Below, one piece after another: positions 6,235 to 12,292 of a stretch of DNA of 12,292 nt (position 1 is its first letter; the number at the start of each line of letters is the position of its first letter). Below the pieces are notes generated by a model. That model was not told the origin of the DNA and did not search any database. It saw only the letters and a list, made by a program, of their open reading frames with translations. A program made the translations under genes and the position numbers. The stretch is from Ruminococcus flavefaciens (GTDB lineage Bacteria; Bacillota; Clostridia; Oscillospirales; Ruminococcaceae), in NCBI GenBank assembly GCA_002348905.1, contig DEBW01000019.1:1-12292 (forward strand). The letters run 5' to 3'.

Positions 6235-6972
6235 TTATACCTTGAATCCTTTGGCTCTGAACCGGTCTATAACTTCACCGAGAACTGCCGCATTCGTGGA
6301 GGATACCGAATGGAGCAGGAGTATCTCGCCGCCGTGAGCCGAGTATGTGAGCTTTCTTACAGCTTCTTCCGGAGCAGGCTGTGCATCGGTTTTCCAGTCT
6401 ACATAGGCATAGCTCCAGAATACTGTCTTGTAGCCGCATTTCTGTACCGTTTCGAGTGCCTGTTCGGAGTATTCTCCGCAAGGACACCGGAAATACTGCA
6501 TCTCATAACCGTAATTGTTAAGGACATAATCATGCAGCGACATTATCTCTGTCCTGGCAGCTTCATCTGAAAGCGTGGGAAGACTTGCGTGAGTCATGCC
6601 GTGATTACCGAGGGTATGTCCTTCTGCTATCATACGTTTTACAAGTGCAGGCTCTTTTTTTGCGTAGTCACCGGTAAGAAAGAATACAGCACTGACATCC
6701 TTTTCTTTCAGCGTATCCAGTATCTTAGCGGTATATCCGTTTTCGTAGCCCTGATCGAAGGTTATGATTATCCTGTTTTCATCTTCTGATACAGCATAGG
6801 CATCAAGACTGCTGTATTGTTCGTTGAAGCGCAGAGCGTCTGTAGGGCGGTTAAGGCTGTCTACAGCCGTGCCCTGACCGTAGCCTTTCTTTGTACAGTC
6901 AGAGGCATATACAGCCGTTGCAGGCATTACCGCCGCAGTCAGCAGCGCTGCCGCAGTAATAATATTTTTCAT
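6235..6972 (-). CDS. pdaA: PdaA-like polysaccharide deacetylase (NodB fold)
   Basis: 245 aa with a signal peptide (hydrophobic 5-20, likely cleavage after VYA, about residue 23). NodB motifs in order: IIITFDQGYENGYT (68-81), GHTLGNHGMTHASL (118-131, metal His124 and His128), FRCPCGEYSE (161-170), VFWSYAYVDW (184-193) and GEILLLHSVSSTNA (215-228, His221). The TFDxGYENGYT, WS-A-VDW and LLH-VS-NA blocks are those of PdaA, the delta-lactam-biosynthetic de-N-acetylase that removes acetyl groups from muramic acid in spore cortex peptidoglycan. The usual second Asp of motif 1 is Gln74 here (Asn in Bacillus PdaA as I recall). Cys163 and Cys165 in motif 3 are unusual. Start: AGAGGA eight bases before this ATG followed by a signal peptide; the frame is open 36 codons further upstream but has no such site. 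It implies a sporulation-type wall role, though sporulation is not otherwise visible. Confidence 0.88.
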   Translation of the reverse strand: MKNIITAAALLTAAVMPATAVYASDCTKKGYGQGTAVDSLNRPTDALRFNEQYSSLDAYAVSEDENRIIITFDQGYENGYTAKILDTLKEKDVSAVFFLTGDYAKKEPALVKRMIAEGHTLGNHGMTHASLPTLSDEAARTEIMSLHDYVLNNYGYEMQYFRCPCGEYSEQALETVQKCGYKTVFWSYAYVDWKTDAQPAPEEAVRKLTYSAHGGEILLLHSVSSTNAAVLGEVIDRFRAKGFKV

Positions 6973-6985
6973 GCTTTGTCCTCTT

Positions 6986-7037
6986 TTGCAGAATATCTCT
7001 GCAAGAGTATTATATCCTGCATATGCTGTGTTATTAC
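6986..7037 (-). promoter_or_regulatory. Probable promoter and leader hairpin of the deacetylase gene
   Basis: On the minus strand a consensus -10 TATAAT lies at 7014-7009; the -35 (near 7032-7038) is poor. The spacer contains the palindrome GCATATGC (7019-7026). Downstream, TTGCAGA (7004-6998) pairs with TCTGCAA (6992-6986) just before the ribosome binding site. A weak -35 would fit an activator or an alternative sigma factor. Confidence 0.4.
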
Positions 7038-7040
7038 ATG

Positions 7041-7075
7041 AAAAAAACGGCAGCGCTGAGTTCCAGTGCTGCCGT
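7041..7075 (-). terminator. Terminator downstream of ireB
   Basis: A 12-bp stem, ACGGCAGCGCTG (7047-7058) with CAGTGCTGCCGT (7064-7075), with a single G-T type mismatch. On the minus strand it is followed by seven U. It separates ireB from the deacetylase gene, so the two are independent transcription units. Confidence 0.85.
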
Positions 7076-7128
7076 GCCAAGGATCTAAGTCCATAATGCT
7101 GCTTGTCCGCAGTATTACGGGCAATTAT

Positions 7129-7374
7129 TCAGTTTTGTAAATATGATCTGACAAGAACCTGTAAAAGCTCGTCACGGTCGATGTGACGGATAAGGTTTCT
7201 TGCGTTGTTGAAGGTAGTTATGTAGGTAGGATCCTCAGAAAGGATATATCCTACGATCTGATTGACAGGATTGTAACCCTTCTGAACAAGAGCATCGTAG
7301 ATTATTGTCAGATTCTTTCGCAATTCTGCTTCCTTGTCTTCATTAACGGAAAAAGTCATTGTTTTATCGAACAT
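7129..7374 (-). CDS. ireB: IreB family regulatory phosphoprotein (UPF0297)
   Basis: 81 aa, the usual family size. It contains the diagnostic core GYNPVNQIVGYILSEDPTYI (33-52), then NNARNLIRHIDRDELLQVLVRSYL. In Enterococcus faecalis IreB is a substrate of the PASTA kinase IreK and its phosphatase IreP, phosphorylated on N-terminal Thr residues, and it tunes cell-wall stress and cephalosporin resistance. Thr5 in DKTMTF is the position that aligns with a phosphorylated Thr there; Thr7 is a second candidate. The gene usually sits with alaS and the ruvX-type Holliday-junction nuclease; neither is here. It has its own promoter and terminator. Ribosome binding site AGGAGG seven bases before the ATG. 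Confidence 0.95.
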   Translation of the reverse strand: MFDKTMTFSVNEDKEAELRKNLTIIYDALVQKGYNPVNQIVGYILSEDPTYITTFNNARNLIRHIDRDELLQVLVRSYLQN

Positions 7375-7427
7375 AATATCAGCCTCCTGACCGGAAAAAT
7401 TACCACATATGATTCCGCTATAGATAT

Positions 7428-7456
7428 ATTATACATTAAAAATATAAGTAATGCAA
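7428..7456 (-). promoter_or_regulatory. Sigma-A-type promoter of ireB
   Basis: Minus strand: -35 TTGCAT (7456-7451), 17-bp spacer, -10 TATAAT (7433-7428). The leader of about 50 bases contains the ribosome binding site. Confidence 0.7.
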
Positions 7457-7564
7457 GAGTATATAAAAAATTTTCTCGATTTGACTGTAATAAGATAACA
7501 ATTTTGGTGAAATTTGCTAATTGAAGATAAAGCTGTAATAATCGGAAAGTCTGTGATATATGTA

Positions 7565-7588
7565 AGGAGCATACATAAGTATGCTCCT
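7565..7588 (-). terminator. Hairpin downstream of the DUF1540 gene
   Basis: Perfect 10-bp stem AGGAGCATAC (7565-7574) and GTATGCTCCT (7579-7588) with an ATAA loop (7575-7578 on the plus strand). The U-tail on the minus strand is weak, so termination may be partial; it is the only candidate end for the DUF1540 transcript. The rest of the stretch to the ireB promoter is AT-rich and shows no gene. Confidence 0.55.
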
Positions 7589-7601
7589 GTGGGGAGGATC
7601 A

Positions 7602-7784
7602 TCAGCCGCAGCAGCCTGTACGCTTTACAAAGCTGTTGCAGTCTGTACATTCCGGAACTGTCGGATTTTCTTCATGTGTGCCGACGTAGATAGAATCAAG
7701 GGAACAGTAATTCTCTGTCACCATGTTATGCTGACACTGTGAGACGGTACACTGTATGCAGTTGTTTTTGTGCTTGTTTTCCAT
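7602..7784 (-). CDS. DUF1540 Cys-rich miniprotein
   Basis: 60 aa with eight cysteines. The block CIQCTVSQCQHN (9-20), then YCSLDSIYVGTHE (26-38) and ECTDCNSF (45-52) is the DUF1540 pattern; the spacing Cys9-x2-Cys12-x4-Cys17 ... Cys27 ... Cys46-x2-Cys49 suggests metal binding, probably zinc, and an extra CC pair ends the protein (58-59). DUF1540 proteins are widespread in spore-forming Firmicutes, have no settled function, and several have been linked to late sporulation or spore preparations. Ribosome binding site AAAGGAG lies nine or ten bases before the ATG. I could not find a convincing minus-strand promoter; the DUF421 promoter sits divergently in the same spacer. Confidence 0.9.
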   Translation of the reverse strand: MENKHKNNCIQCTVSQCQHNMVTENYCSLDSIYVGTHEENPTVPECTDCNSFVKRTGCCG

Positions 7785-7808
7785 TTTTTATTTCTCCTTT
7801 GAAGTTGA

Positions 7809-7837
7809 TTGAGCTTTTGTGAAGCTGTCTGTATTAT
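7809..7837 (+). promoter_or_regulatory. Promoter of the DUF421-DUF4363 operon
   Basis: -35 TTGAGC (7809-7814), 17-bp spacer, -10 TATTAT (7832-7837). The leader would be about 90 bases. The spacer contains a small AGCTT/AAGCT dyad. Confidence 0.6.
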
Positions 7838-7932
7838 GAGCAGTTATTTTTTGTTTTATACATTCGTCTGCAAGTATATTTGTCTGACTGTGCGGGATAA
7901 TAAGTGTAAAAAGATGAAAAAGGGTAATTATT

Positions 7933-8634
7933 ATGTCTATAATTCTTATACGCTCGCTGATATTATATGTGCTTGTCATATTTGCCGTCAGACTTATGGG
8001 AAAGCGTCAGCTCGGAGAATTACAGCCGTCTGAGCTGGTGATAACCATTCTCGTTTCAAATATCGCAACTCTGCCGCTGGAAGATACGGATATACCTGTT
8101 ATAGTAGGTATTACGCCTATACTTTCACTGGTATGCTTTGAAGTTATAGTGTCGTGGCTGAATCTGCGCTTCCCTAAAATAAGAAAGATAATATCCGGCA
8201 GTCCGAAAATAATCATAAGCGGCGGAAAGATCAACAGGCAGGTCATGCGTGAACTGCGTTTCTCCGTTGATGACCTGATGATGGCACTCAGAGGCAGAGA
8301 TGTATTCGATGTGTCAGAGGTGCAGTATGCCATTGTTGAGACTACCGGAAGTATGTCCGTAATGAAAAAGCAGACCGAAGATACTCCCACAAAGGCGGAG
8401 AGCGGTATTGAAGCTGATGATTTAGATCCTCCGCAGGTAGTCGTATCTGACGGAAGGATAATATCTGCGGCTTTGCGTTCGCTTGGTCTTGACAGAGGTT
8501 TTGCTGAGCGTACTGCCCAAAATGCAGGATTGAAAGTCAAGGATGTATTTATCATGACTGCGGACAGCTCCGGCAATTGTTTTATATCAGCGGAGCAGGG
8601 CGGTAAAAATATCGTTATGAAGGGTAAGAAGTAA
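7933..8634 (+). CDS. DUF421 family membrane protein (YetF-like)
   Basis: 233 aa. Three membrane helices (about 3-21, 32-50, 56-78), then a soluble domain. RLMGKRQLGELQPSELVITILVSNIA (20-45) and the later SPKIIISGGKI...LRFSVDDLMMALR segments (90-120) are the DUF421 signature; EVQYAIVETTGSMSV (129-143) follows. A variable, acidic segment (145-165) separates this from a C-terminal part with GRIISAALRSLGLDR. B. subtilis members include YetF and YdfS; in some spore formers DUF421 proteins are linked to spore germination or membrane properties, but the molecular role is unknown. The ribosome binding site (AAAGGG) is weaker than its neighbours'. The stop overlaps the next start by one base, showing translational coupling. 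Confidence 0.9.
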   Translation: MSIILIRSLILYVLVIFAVRLMGKRQLGELQPSELVITILVSNIATLPLEDTDIPVIVGITPILSLVCFEVIVSWLNLRFPKIRKIISGSPKIIISGGKINRQVMRELRFSVDDLMMALRGRDVFDVSEVQYAIVETTGSMSVMKKQTEDTPTKAESGIEADDLDPPQVVVSDGRIISAALRSLGLDRGFAERTAQNAGLKVKDVFIMTADSSGNCFISAEQGGKNIVMKGKK

Positions 8635-9011
8635 TGACAAGAATAAAAATAAGTGCTGGGATACTGCTTTTTATGCTTTGTATGAGCATATTCACCGGAG
8701 TATGGCTGAACAGCCGCTGCACGGATATGATAGAGCGTTCCGACCGTATAGGTGAGCTTTATTCTCAGGGACGCTCAGAAGAAGCTCTCGCAGAAGCTGA
8801 AAAGCTTGAAAAGGAATGGGCTGACTTCCGGAAAGCCGGTTCTCTCATGGTGAAAAACAACAAGCTTGCTGAGATAGACCGTGTATGCACCCGTATCAGC
8901 TACTATGCGGGTAATGACAGCCAAGAACTCATGCCGGAGATAATCGAGCTGAGAAATATGCTCGATAAGCTCAGAGAAGGCGAGATACCTAAGCTGACAA
9001 CGGTGTTTTAG
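8634..9011 (+). CDS. DUF4363 family protein
   Basis: 125 aa. One N-terminal hydrophobic helix (about 6-25), not clearly cleaved, then a soluble, charged helical domain (QGRSEEALAEAEKLEKEWADF, 45-65, and RVCTRISYYAGNDSQELMPEIIEL, 83-106). This order and the EKEW...YYAGN...EL pattern fit DUF4363, which regularly occurs directly behind DUF421 genes. Its ATG overlaps the DUF421 stop (TAATG), so the two are co-translated and are probably partners at the membrane: the DUF421 protein in the bilayer, this one anchored with its helical domain outside. The function is unknown. No clear terminator follows before the cellulase promoter. Confidence 0.8.
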   Translation: MTRIKISAGILLFMLCMSIFTGVWLNSRCTDMIERSDRIGELYSQGRSEEALAEAEKLEKEWADFRKAGSLMVKNNKLAEIDRVCTRISYYAGNDSQELMPEIIELRNMLDKLREGEIPKLTTVF

Positions 9012-9079
9012 AAGAAAATATTTGTAAGGGTATGCGGACGCTATGATAAAAAAAGATATTTCAGGTCACAATATTGTTA

Positions 9080-9108
9080 TTGACATTTTTGCTCTGTAAT
9101 GGTACAAT
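9080..9108 (+). promoter_or_regulatory. Near-consensus promoter of the cellulase gene
   Basis: -35 TTGACA (9080-9085), 17-bp spacer, -10 TACAAT (9103-9108), with TG at the extended -10 position. The leader of about 50 bases holds a small hairpin, AGATACC (9120-9126) with GGTATCT (9141-9147), just before the ribosome binding site AGAGGGGAAA. Confidence 0.8.
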
Positions 9109-9166
9109 TAATGTAATAAAGATACCAACAAAAATATTCCGGTATCTGCGAGAGGGGAAATATCCA

Positions 9167-11101
9167 ATGAAAAAATTATTCAAAGCGTCAGCTGCTCTGC
9201 TCTCCGCTGCTGCTCTTACCATTACCGGTGCAGCTTCAGGTATGCAGTCAGTACTGACAGATCCGGCTGCAACAGCTTTCGCTGTTGACGACGGCAACGA
9301 CGACTGGCTCCACGCTGAGGGAAGCCGTCTCTACGACATGAACGGCAACGAAGTATGGCTCACAGGTGCAAACTGGTTCGGTTTCAACTGTAACGAGGCT
9401 TGTCCTCACTACCTCTGGAGCGCCGATGCTGATGACTGCCTCCAGCAGATAGCTGACAGAGGTATCAACATCATCCGTTTCCCTATTTCCACTGAACTTA
9501 TAGTTTCATGGATGAACGGAAAGCCAAATCCGGTAAGCAGTTTCTCCTGCAATACTGATCCTGCTTTCACTATCAATGCAGATTTCTGCGGCCCTGACGG
9601 AAAAACTCCTGTAGACAGTATGCAGGTTTTCGACATAATGATGAAGAAGTGCAAGAAGTACGGCATCAAGGCATTTATTGATATTCACAGCCCGCACACA
9701 GACAACTCCGGTCATAACTACAACCTCTGGTACGGTAAGGCTGGCGTTACTACAGATGTATGGATAGATTCACTTGTATGGCTCGCTGACAAGTACAAGA
9801 ATGATGATACTCTCCTTGCTTTCGACCTCAAGAACGAGCCTCACGGCAAGGGACAGGAAGGCGAGGAAGCTGCTAAGTGGGACGGCTCAAAGGACGAGAA
9901 CAACTGGGCTTACGCTGCTACAAGATGTGCAGAAGCTATCCTCGACGTTAACCCTAATGCACTCATCCTTGTTGAAGGTGTTGAGCAGTCAATGAGCGGT
10001 GCTATGGAGGGTGACTACTGGGGTATGCCTGACAGAAGAGATAACTCTCCTTATATAGGCGCTTGGTGGGGAGGTAACTTCCGTGGCGCAAGAAAATATC
10101 CTATCAAGCCTAAGCAGGGTACTTCTCAGATAGTTTACTCACCTCACGATTACGGTCCGTCAGTTTATGCTCAGACATGGTTCGAGAAGGACTTTACTGA
10201 GGAAACTCTCCTTAAAGATTACTGGTACGATACATGGGCTTACATCAATGCTGAAGATATCGGTCCTGAGCTTATCGGTGAGTGGGGCGGCCATATGGAC
10301 GGCAAGGAAAATCAGAAGTGGATGACACTTCTCCGTGACTATATGATAAAACATCACATCAACCATACATTCTGGTGTCTCAATACTAACTCCGGCGATA
10401 CAGGCGGACTCTGGGACGGTCTCCAGTTCTCAGCAGGTTCAGGTACTGATATAAAGTGGAACGAGCCTAAGTACGAACTCTTTGAGGAAGCTCTCTGGCA
10501 GACTGCTTCTTCCGGAAAGTACATCGGTCTTGACCATCAGGTAGCTCTCGGTAAGAACGGTCTCTCACTCAATGAGTACTACTCAAAGTACGCTTCTACT
10601 GAGGGAAGCAACCTCGACGGCGGTAAGAAGAGCGACGGCAAGCCTGTAGATGTTGAGCCGGGCAAGCCTGCTGAAACTACTACTACAAAGAAGGTCGAGG
10701 AGACCACTACTACCACAACAACAACTTCTACTGAGAAGAAGGAAGAAACAACCACTACTACAACTACTGTAAAGTCTGAAACAAAGACTACAGAGGAAAA
10801 GACTACAAAGAAGGAAGAAACAACTACAAGCACAGTTTATACAACAACTGTCAGTAATAGCGATAAGCCTACTAACAGTGCTTCTCTTGTCGGCGATGCT
10901 AATCTTGATGAAAAAGTAACCGTTGCTGACGCTGTAACTATCCTTCAGGCAATAGCAAACAAGGATAAGTACGCTCTCAAGCCGCAGGGTGCTATAAACG
11001 CAGACTGCTACAAACCGGGCGACGGCGTAACTGCCAAGGATGCACTTGCAATACAGATGCTCGATGCTAAGCTTATAACAAGCCTTCCTTTAAATGAATA
11101 A
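9167..11101 (+). CDS. Cellulosomal GH5 endoglucanase with type I dockerin
   Basis: 644 aa, a secreted beta-1,4-glucanase. Signal peptide 1-39 (Lys-rich start, hydrophobic core, likely cleavage after AFA). The GH5 domain spans about 47-475: VWLTGANWFGFNCNE (63-77), GINIIRFPIS (99-108), FIDIHSP (170-176), acid/base Glu224 in FDLKNEPH (219-226), YSPHDYG (324-330), and nucleophile Glu372 in LIGEWGG (369-375). The GANWFGF and FDLKNEPH blocks resemble subfamily GH5_1 enzymes such as Acidothermus E1. A Thr/Glu/Lys linker (about 503-562) leads to a type I dockerin (574-644): GDANLDEKVTVADAVTILQAI then NADCYKPGDGVTAKDALAIQMLD, the two calcium-loop repeats that plug the enzyme into a scaffoldin cohesin. 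No carbohydrate-binding module is present, so targeting relies on the complex. Start chosen at the signal peptide behind AGAGGGG; the open frame extends 31 codons upstream into the promoter. Confidence 0.96.
   Translation: MKKLFKASAALLSAAALTITGAASGMQSVLTDPAATAFAVDDGNDDWLHAEGSRLYDMNGNEVWLTGANWFGFNCNEACPHYLWSADADDCLQQIADRGINIIRFPISTELIVSWMNGKPNPVSSFSCNTDPAFTINADFCGPDGKTPVDSMQVFDIMMKKCKKYGIKAFIDIHSPHTDNSGHNYNLWYGKAGVTTDVWIDSLVWLADKYKNDDTLLAFDLKNEPHGKGQEGEEAAKWDGSKDENNWAYAATRCAEAILDVNPNALILVEGVEQSMSGAMEGDYWGMPDRRDNSPYIGAWWGGNFRGARKYPIKPKQGTSQIVYSPHDYGPSVYAQTWFEKDFTEETLLKDYWYDTWAYINAEDIGPELIGEWGGHMDGKENQKWMTLLRDYMIKHHINHTFWCLNTNSGDTGGLWDGLQFSAGSGTDIKWNEPKYELFEEALWQTASSGKYIGLDHQVALGKNGLSLNEYYSKYASTEGSNLDGGKKSDGKPVDVEPGKPAETTTTKKVEETTTTTTTTSTEKKEETTTTTTTVKSETKTTEEKTTKKEETTTSTVYTTTVSNSDKPTNSASLVGDANLDEKVTVADAVTILQAIANKDKYALKPQGAINADCYKPGDGVTAKDALAIQMLDAKLITSLPLNE
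10673..10852 (+). repeat. Thr-rich linker-coding repeat
   Basis: Runs of ACT/ACA/ACC codons mixed with GAA and AAG code for residues 503-562. This is a typical extended, probably glycosylated linker between catalytic domain and dockerin in Ruminococcus cellulosomal enzymes. Mixed Thr codons limit exact DNA repetition. The opposite strand has a long open frame here that is only a by-product. Confidence 0.85.
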
Positions 11102-11114
11102 TACTTAACAAATC

Positions 11115-11143
11115 AAGGGCGGAAATATCCGCCCTTATTTTTG
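11115..11143 (+). terminator. Terminator of the cellulase gene
   Basis: Perfect 9-bp stem AAGGGCGGA (11115-11123) and TCCGCCCTT (11128-11136), AATA loop, followed by ATTTTTG. It closes the cellulase as a one-gene unit. Confidence 0.9.
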
Positions 11144-11152
11144 TCTCTGCTT

Positions 11153-11260
11153 TTAATGATAAACGATAAATAATTATCGTTTGAATTGCACAAGCTGAAT
11201 GTGTTTTGAATGTGTCGTTTATATGCAAACATACAATAATTAACGATAAACGATAAATAA
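11153..11260. promoter_or_regulatory. Repeated AAACGATAAATAA operator-like sites
   Basis: Two copies of a 21-bp direct repeat, TTAAYGATAAACGATAAATAA (11153-11173 and 11240-11260), identical at 20 of 21 positions. The first copy is part of a perfect 22-bp inverted repeat AAACGATAA-ATAA-TTATCGTTT (11161-11182). A CGTTTAT half-site (11216-11222) lies between. The second copy ends three bases before the -35 of the DUF2975 promoter. Between them TGAATGTGT is also repeated (11196-11204, 11207-11215). The likely binder is the HTH protein encoded at the end of the operon. Confidence 0.6.
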
Positions 11261-11263
11261 CTA

Positions 11264-11292
11264 TTGACAAACGTAAATATTCGTGGTATTAT
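11264..11292 (+). promoter_or_regulatory. Near-consensus promoter of the DUF2975-HTH operon
   Basis: -35 TTGACA (11264-11269), 17-bp spacer, -10 TATTAT (11287-11292), with TG at the extended -10 position. The leader is about 47 bases with AAAGGAGGAAA before the first ATG. Confidence 0.8.
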
Positions 11293-11345
11293 AGACTCAT
11301 CAAAGGAACACACAGTTCCAAAGGATTCAAAAGGAGGAAATTATT

Positions 11346-12035
11346 ATGAAAAACTCAAACATCAAAACCATTAACGGAATCGGCAAGGCTTGTTCGATAA
11401 TCAGTCTGATAGCTTTTATATTCTGCATAGTCGGCTTCGTCGGACTCATCATTGCAGATATCGCAGTTTTCGCTATTCCAACCGATAAGATAGGACTTTC
11501 GGGCAAAGCAAACGCTACTCTTACGGTTGAGTCGGAAGACTACGATATAGGCGGTATTAATTTCCGTGTTATCGGCAGCAACAACGGCATAAAGATCAAC
11601 AGCTCTAATGACGGCGTATCCATTGACAGTGACAAGGTAGACTTCGGCGATGTATGGCATATGGATGTCAATGAGGTATCCTCAGACGGCAATTCTGCAA
11701 CATATGAGCTTACTGGTGATTTTGCAGACTTTGACAAGAACGCAGTCAAGAAAGAACTTTTCGGCAAGATACTGGAAGCAACTTTTACCGTTGTACTGAC
11801 AGCAGTTACATTATTCTTTGCACGCCGTGTATTCATGGAGCTTGCAAAGTGTGAAACTCCGTTCACAGAGGTTATCGTCAAGAAAATGAAGGTGTTCGGC
11901 TGGGTAATGATAGGCTACGGCGTACTTGCAGGAATGAACCTCACAACTATAGTTGCAGGACTTGCAGTTCTCATGCTGGGATATGTATTCGCACACGGTA
12001 TGGAACTCCAGAGAGAATCTGACGAAACTCTTTAA
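11346..12035 (+). CDS. DUF2975 family membrane protein
   Basis: 229 aa. First membrane helix about 17-44, a polar, beta-rich segment about 48-138 likely outside the cell, then helices about 141-163, 182-197 and 199-216. The C-terminal half, with FARRVFMELAKCETPFTEVIVKKMKVFGW (158-186), IVAGLAVLMLGYVFAHGMELQRESDETL (202-229), fits DUF2975, whose members (B. subtilis YoaS as I recall) are commonly encoded directly before a small YozG-type HTH regulator, as here. The loop between helices 1 and 2 is longer than in the short members and may be a sensing domain. Function unknown. AGGAGG lies seven bases before the ATG; the downstream HTH gene's ribosome binding site overlaps this stop codon. Confidence 0.82.
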   Translation: MKNSNIKTINGIGKACSIISLIAFIFCIVGFVGLIIADIAVFAIPTDKIGLSGKANATLTVESEDYDIGGINFRVIGSNNGIKINSSNDGVSIDSDKVDFGDVWHMDVNEVSSDGNSATYELTGDFADFDKNAVKKELFGKILEATFTVVLTAVTLFFARRVFMELAKCETPFTEVIVKKMKVFGWVMIGYGVLAGMNLTTIVAGLAVLMLGYVFAHGMELQRESDETL

Positions 12036-12049
12036 GGAGGGAATGCGGT

Positions 12050-12268
12050 ATGGCAATTATTTTAAGACTTGACCGTGTTATGGCGGACAGAAAAATGAGC
12101 CTGAATGAACTCAGCGAGCGTGTGGGAGTAAGCAATGTAAACCTCTCAAAGCTCAAGACCGGCAAGGTCAGTGCGATACGATTCTCGACACTGAGCGCAA
12201 TATGCAATGCGCTTGACTGTCAGCCGGGAGATATACTTGAATATGTGAAAGAAGAAAATGAACAGTGA
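12050..12268 (+). CDS. Small Cro/CI-type HTH regulator, YozG-like
   Basis: 72 aa, essentially one helix-turn-helix domain: IILRLDRVMADRKMSLNELSERVGVSNVNLSKLKTGKV (3-40) followed by IRFSTLSAICNALDCQPGDILEYV (43-66). The NLSKLKTGK recognition helix and the LDCQPGDILEY end are typical of the short XRE/Cro regulators that accompany DUF2975 genes (YozG in B. subtilis). AAGGAGG (12034-12040) begins in the stop codon of the membrane gene, so the two are tightly linked. Inferred role: autoregulation through the AAACGATAA sites upstream of the operon, with the membrane protein perhaps controlling its activity. Nothing after the stop (12269-12292) can be interpreted. Confidence 0.9.
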   Translation: MAIILRLDRVMADRKMSLNELSERVGVSNVNLSKLKTGKVSAIRFSTLSAICNALDCQPGDILEYVKEENEQ

Positions 12269-12292
12269 TATATAAGAACCTGTCCACATAGG

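Noticed and set aside
7785..7932. Minus-strand promoter for the DUF1540 gene (CATAAT and TATAAA boxes)
   Set aside because: Neither box has an acceptable -35 at 16-18 bp, so I do not call one.
8007..8576. Open frame of 189 codons on the minus strand opposite the DUF421 gene
   Set aside because: It lies wholly inside a convincing DUF421 coding region, has no ribosome binding site and its product looks compositionally random.
9080..9166. Upstream extension of the cellulase reading frame by 31 codons
   Set aside because: It would start inside the promoter and destroy the signal peptide; the ribosome binding site and signal sequence fit the ATG at 9167.
10579..10833. Val/Ser-rich frame on the minus strand opposite the cellulase linker
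   Set aside because: It is the reverse reading of the Thr-codon repeat; its composition is explained by the linker.

Overview
The window looks like chromosomal DNA of a low- to mid-GC Gram-positive anaerobe, most likely a cellulolytic Ruminococcus (Oscillospiraceae). The main reasons are a secreted GH5 cellulase with a Thr-rich linker and a C-terminal type I dockerin (cellulosome architecture), an IreB-type phosphoprotein, a PdaA-type deacetylase, DUF1836, DUF1540 and DUF421/DUF4363 genes, and strong AGGAGG ribosome binding sites. I see no phage, transposon, CRISPR, tRNA or rRNA signal.

Layout. (1) 1-1700: the terminator of an unseen upstream gene, then an AT-rich 519-aa polytopic membrane protein (DUF6056/GT-C-like) closed by a long hairpin. 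(2) 1692-4147: a possible 31-aa hydrophobic peptide, then, convergent on the minus strand, a 746-aa membrane-anchored extracellular protein with an Asp-rich linker and a C-terminal beta-rich module resembling carbohydrate-binding modules. (3) 4148-4466: a 319-bp divergent control region with two good sigma-A-type promoters and three dyads. (4) 4467-6037: a DUF1836 HTH regulator, then an SPFH/prohibitin-like membrane protein. (5) 6041-6224: a structured stretch with a duplicated ribosome-binding-site/ATG module and a strong terminator. (6) 6235-7784, minus strand: PdaA-like polysaccharide deacetylase, IreB and a DUF1540 Cys-rich miniprotein, each with its own control signals. (7) 7933-9011, plus strand: a DUF421-DUF4363 pair whose genes overlap by one base. 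(8) 9080-11143: a self-contained cellulase unit (consensus promoter, leader hairpin, GH5-linker-dockerin gene, terminator). (9) 11153-12268: a DUF2975 membrane protein and a YozG-like Cro/CI HTH regulator behind a consensus promoter flanked by repeated AAACGATAAATAA sites.

Most genes have recognisable families. Cell-envelope functions dominate: the cellulase and the CBM-like anchored protein face the substrate; PdaA, IreB, SPFH and DUF421 belong to wall, membrane or spore physiology. The least explained parts are the operator-rich regions at 4200-4447 and 11153-11292, the 746-aa anchored protein, and the structured RNA/small-ORF region at 6041-6180. I did not find convincing evidence for a new multi-gene system.
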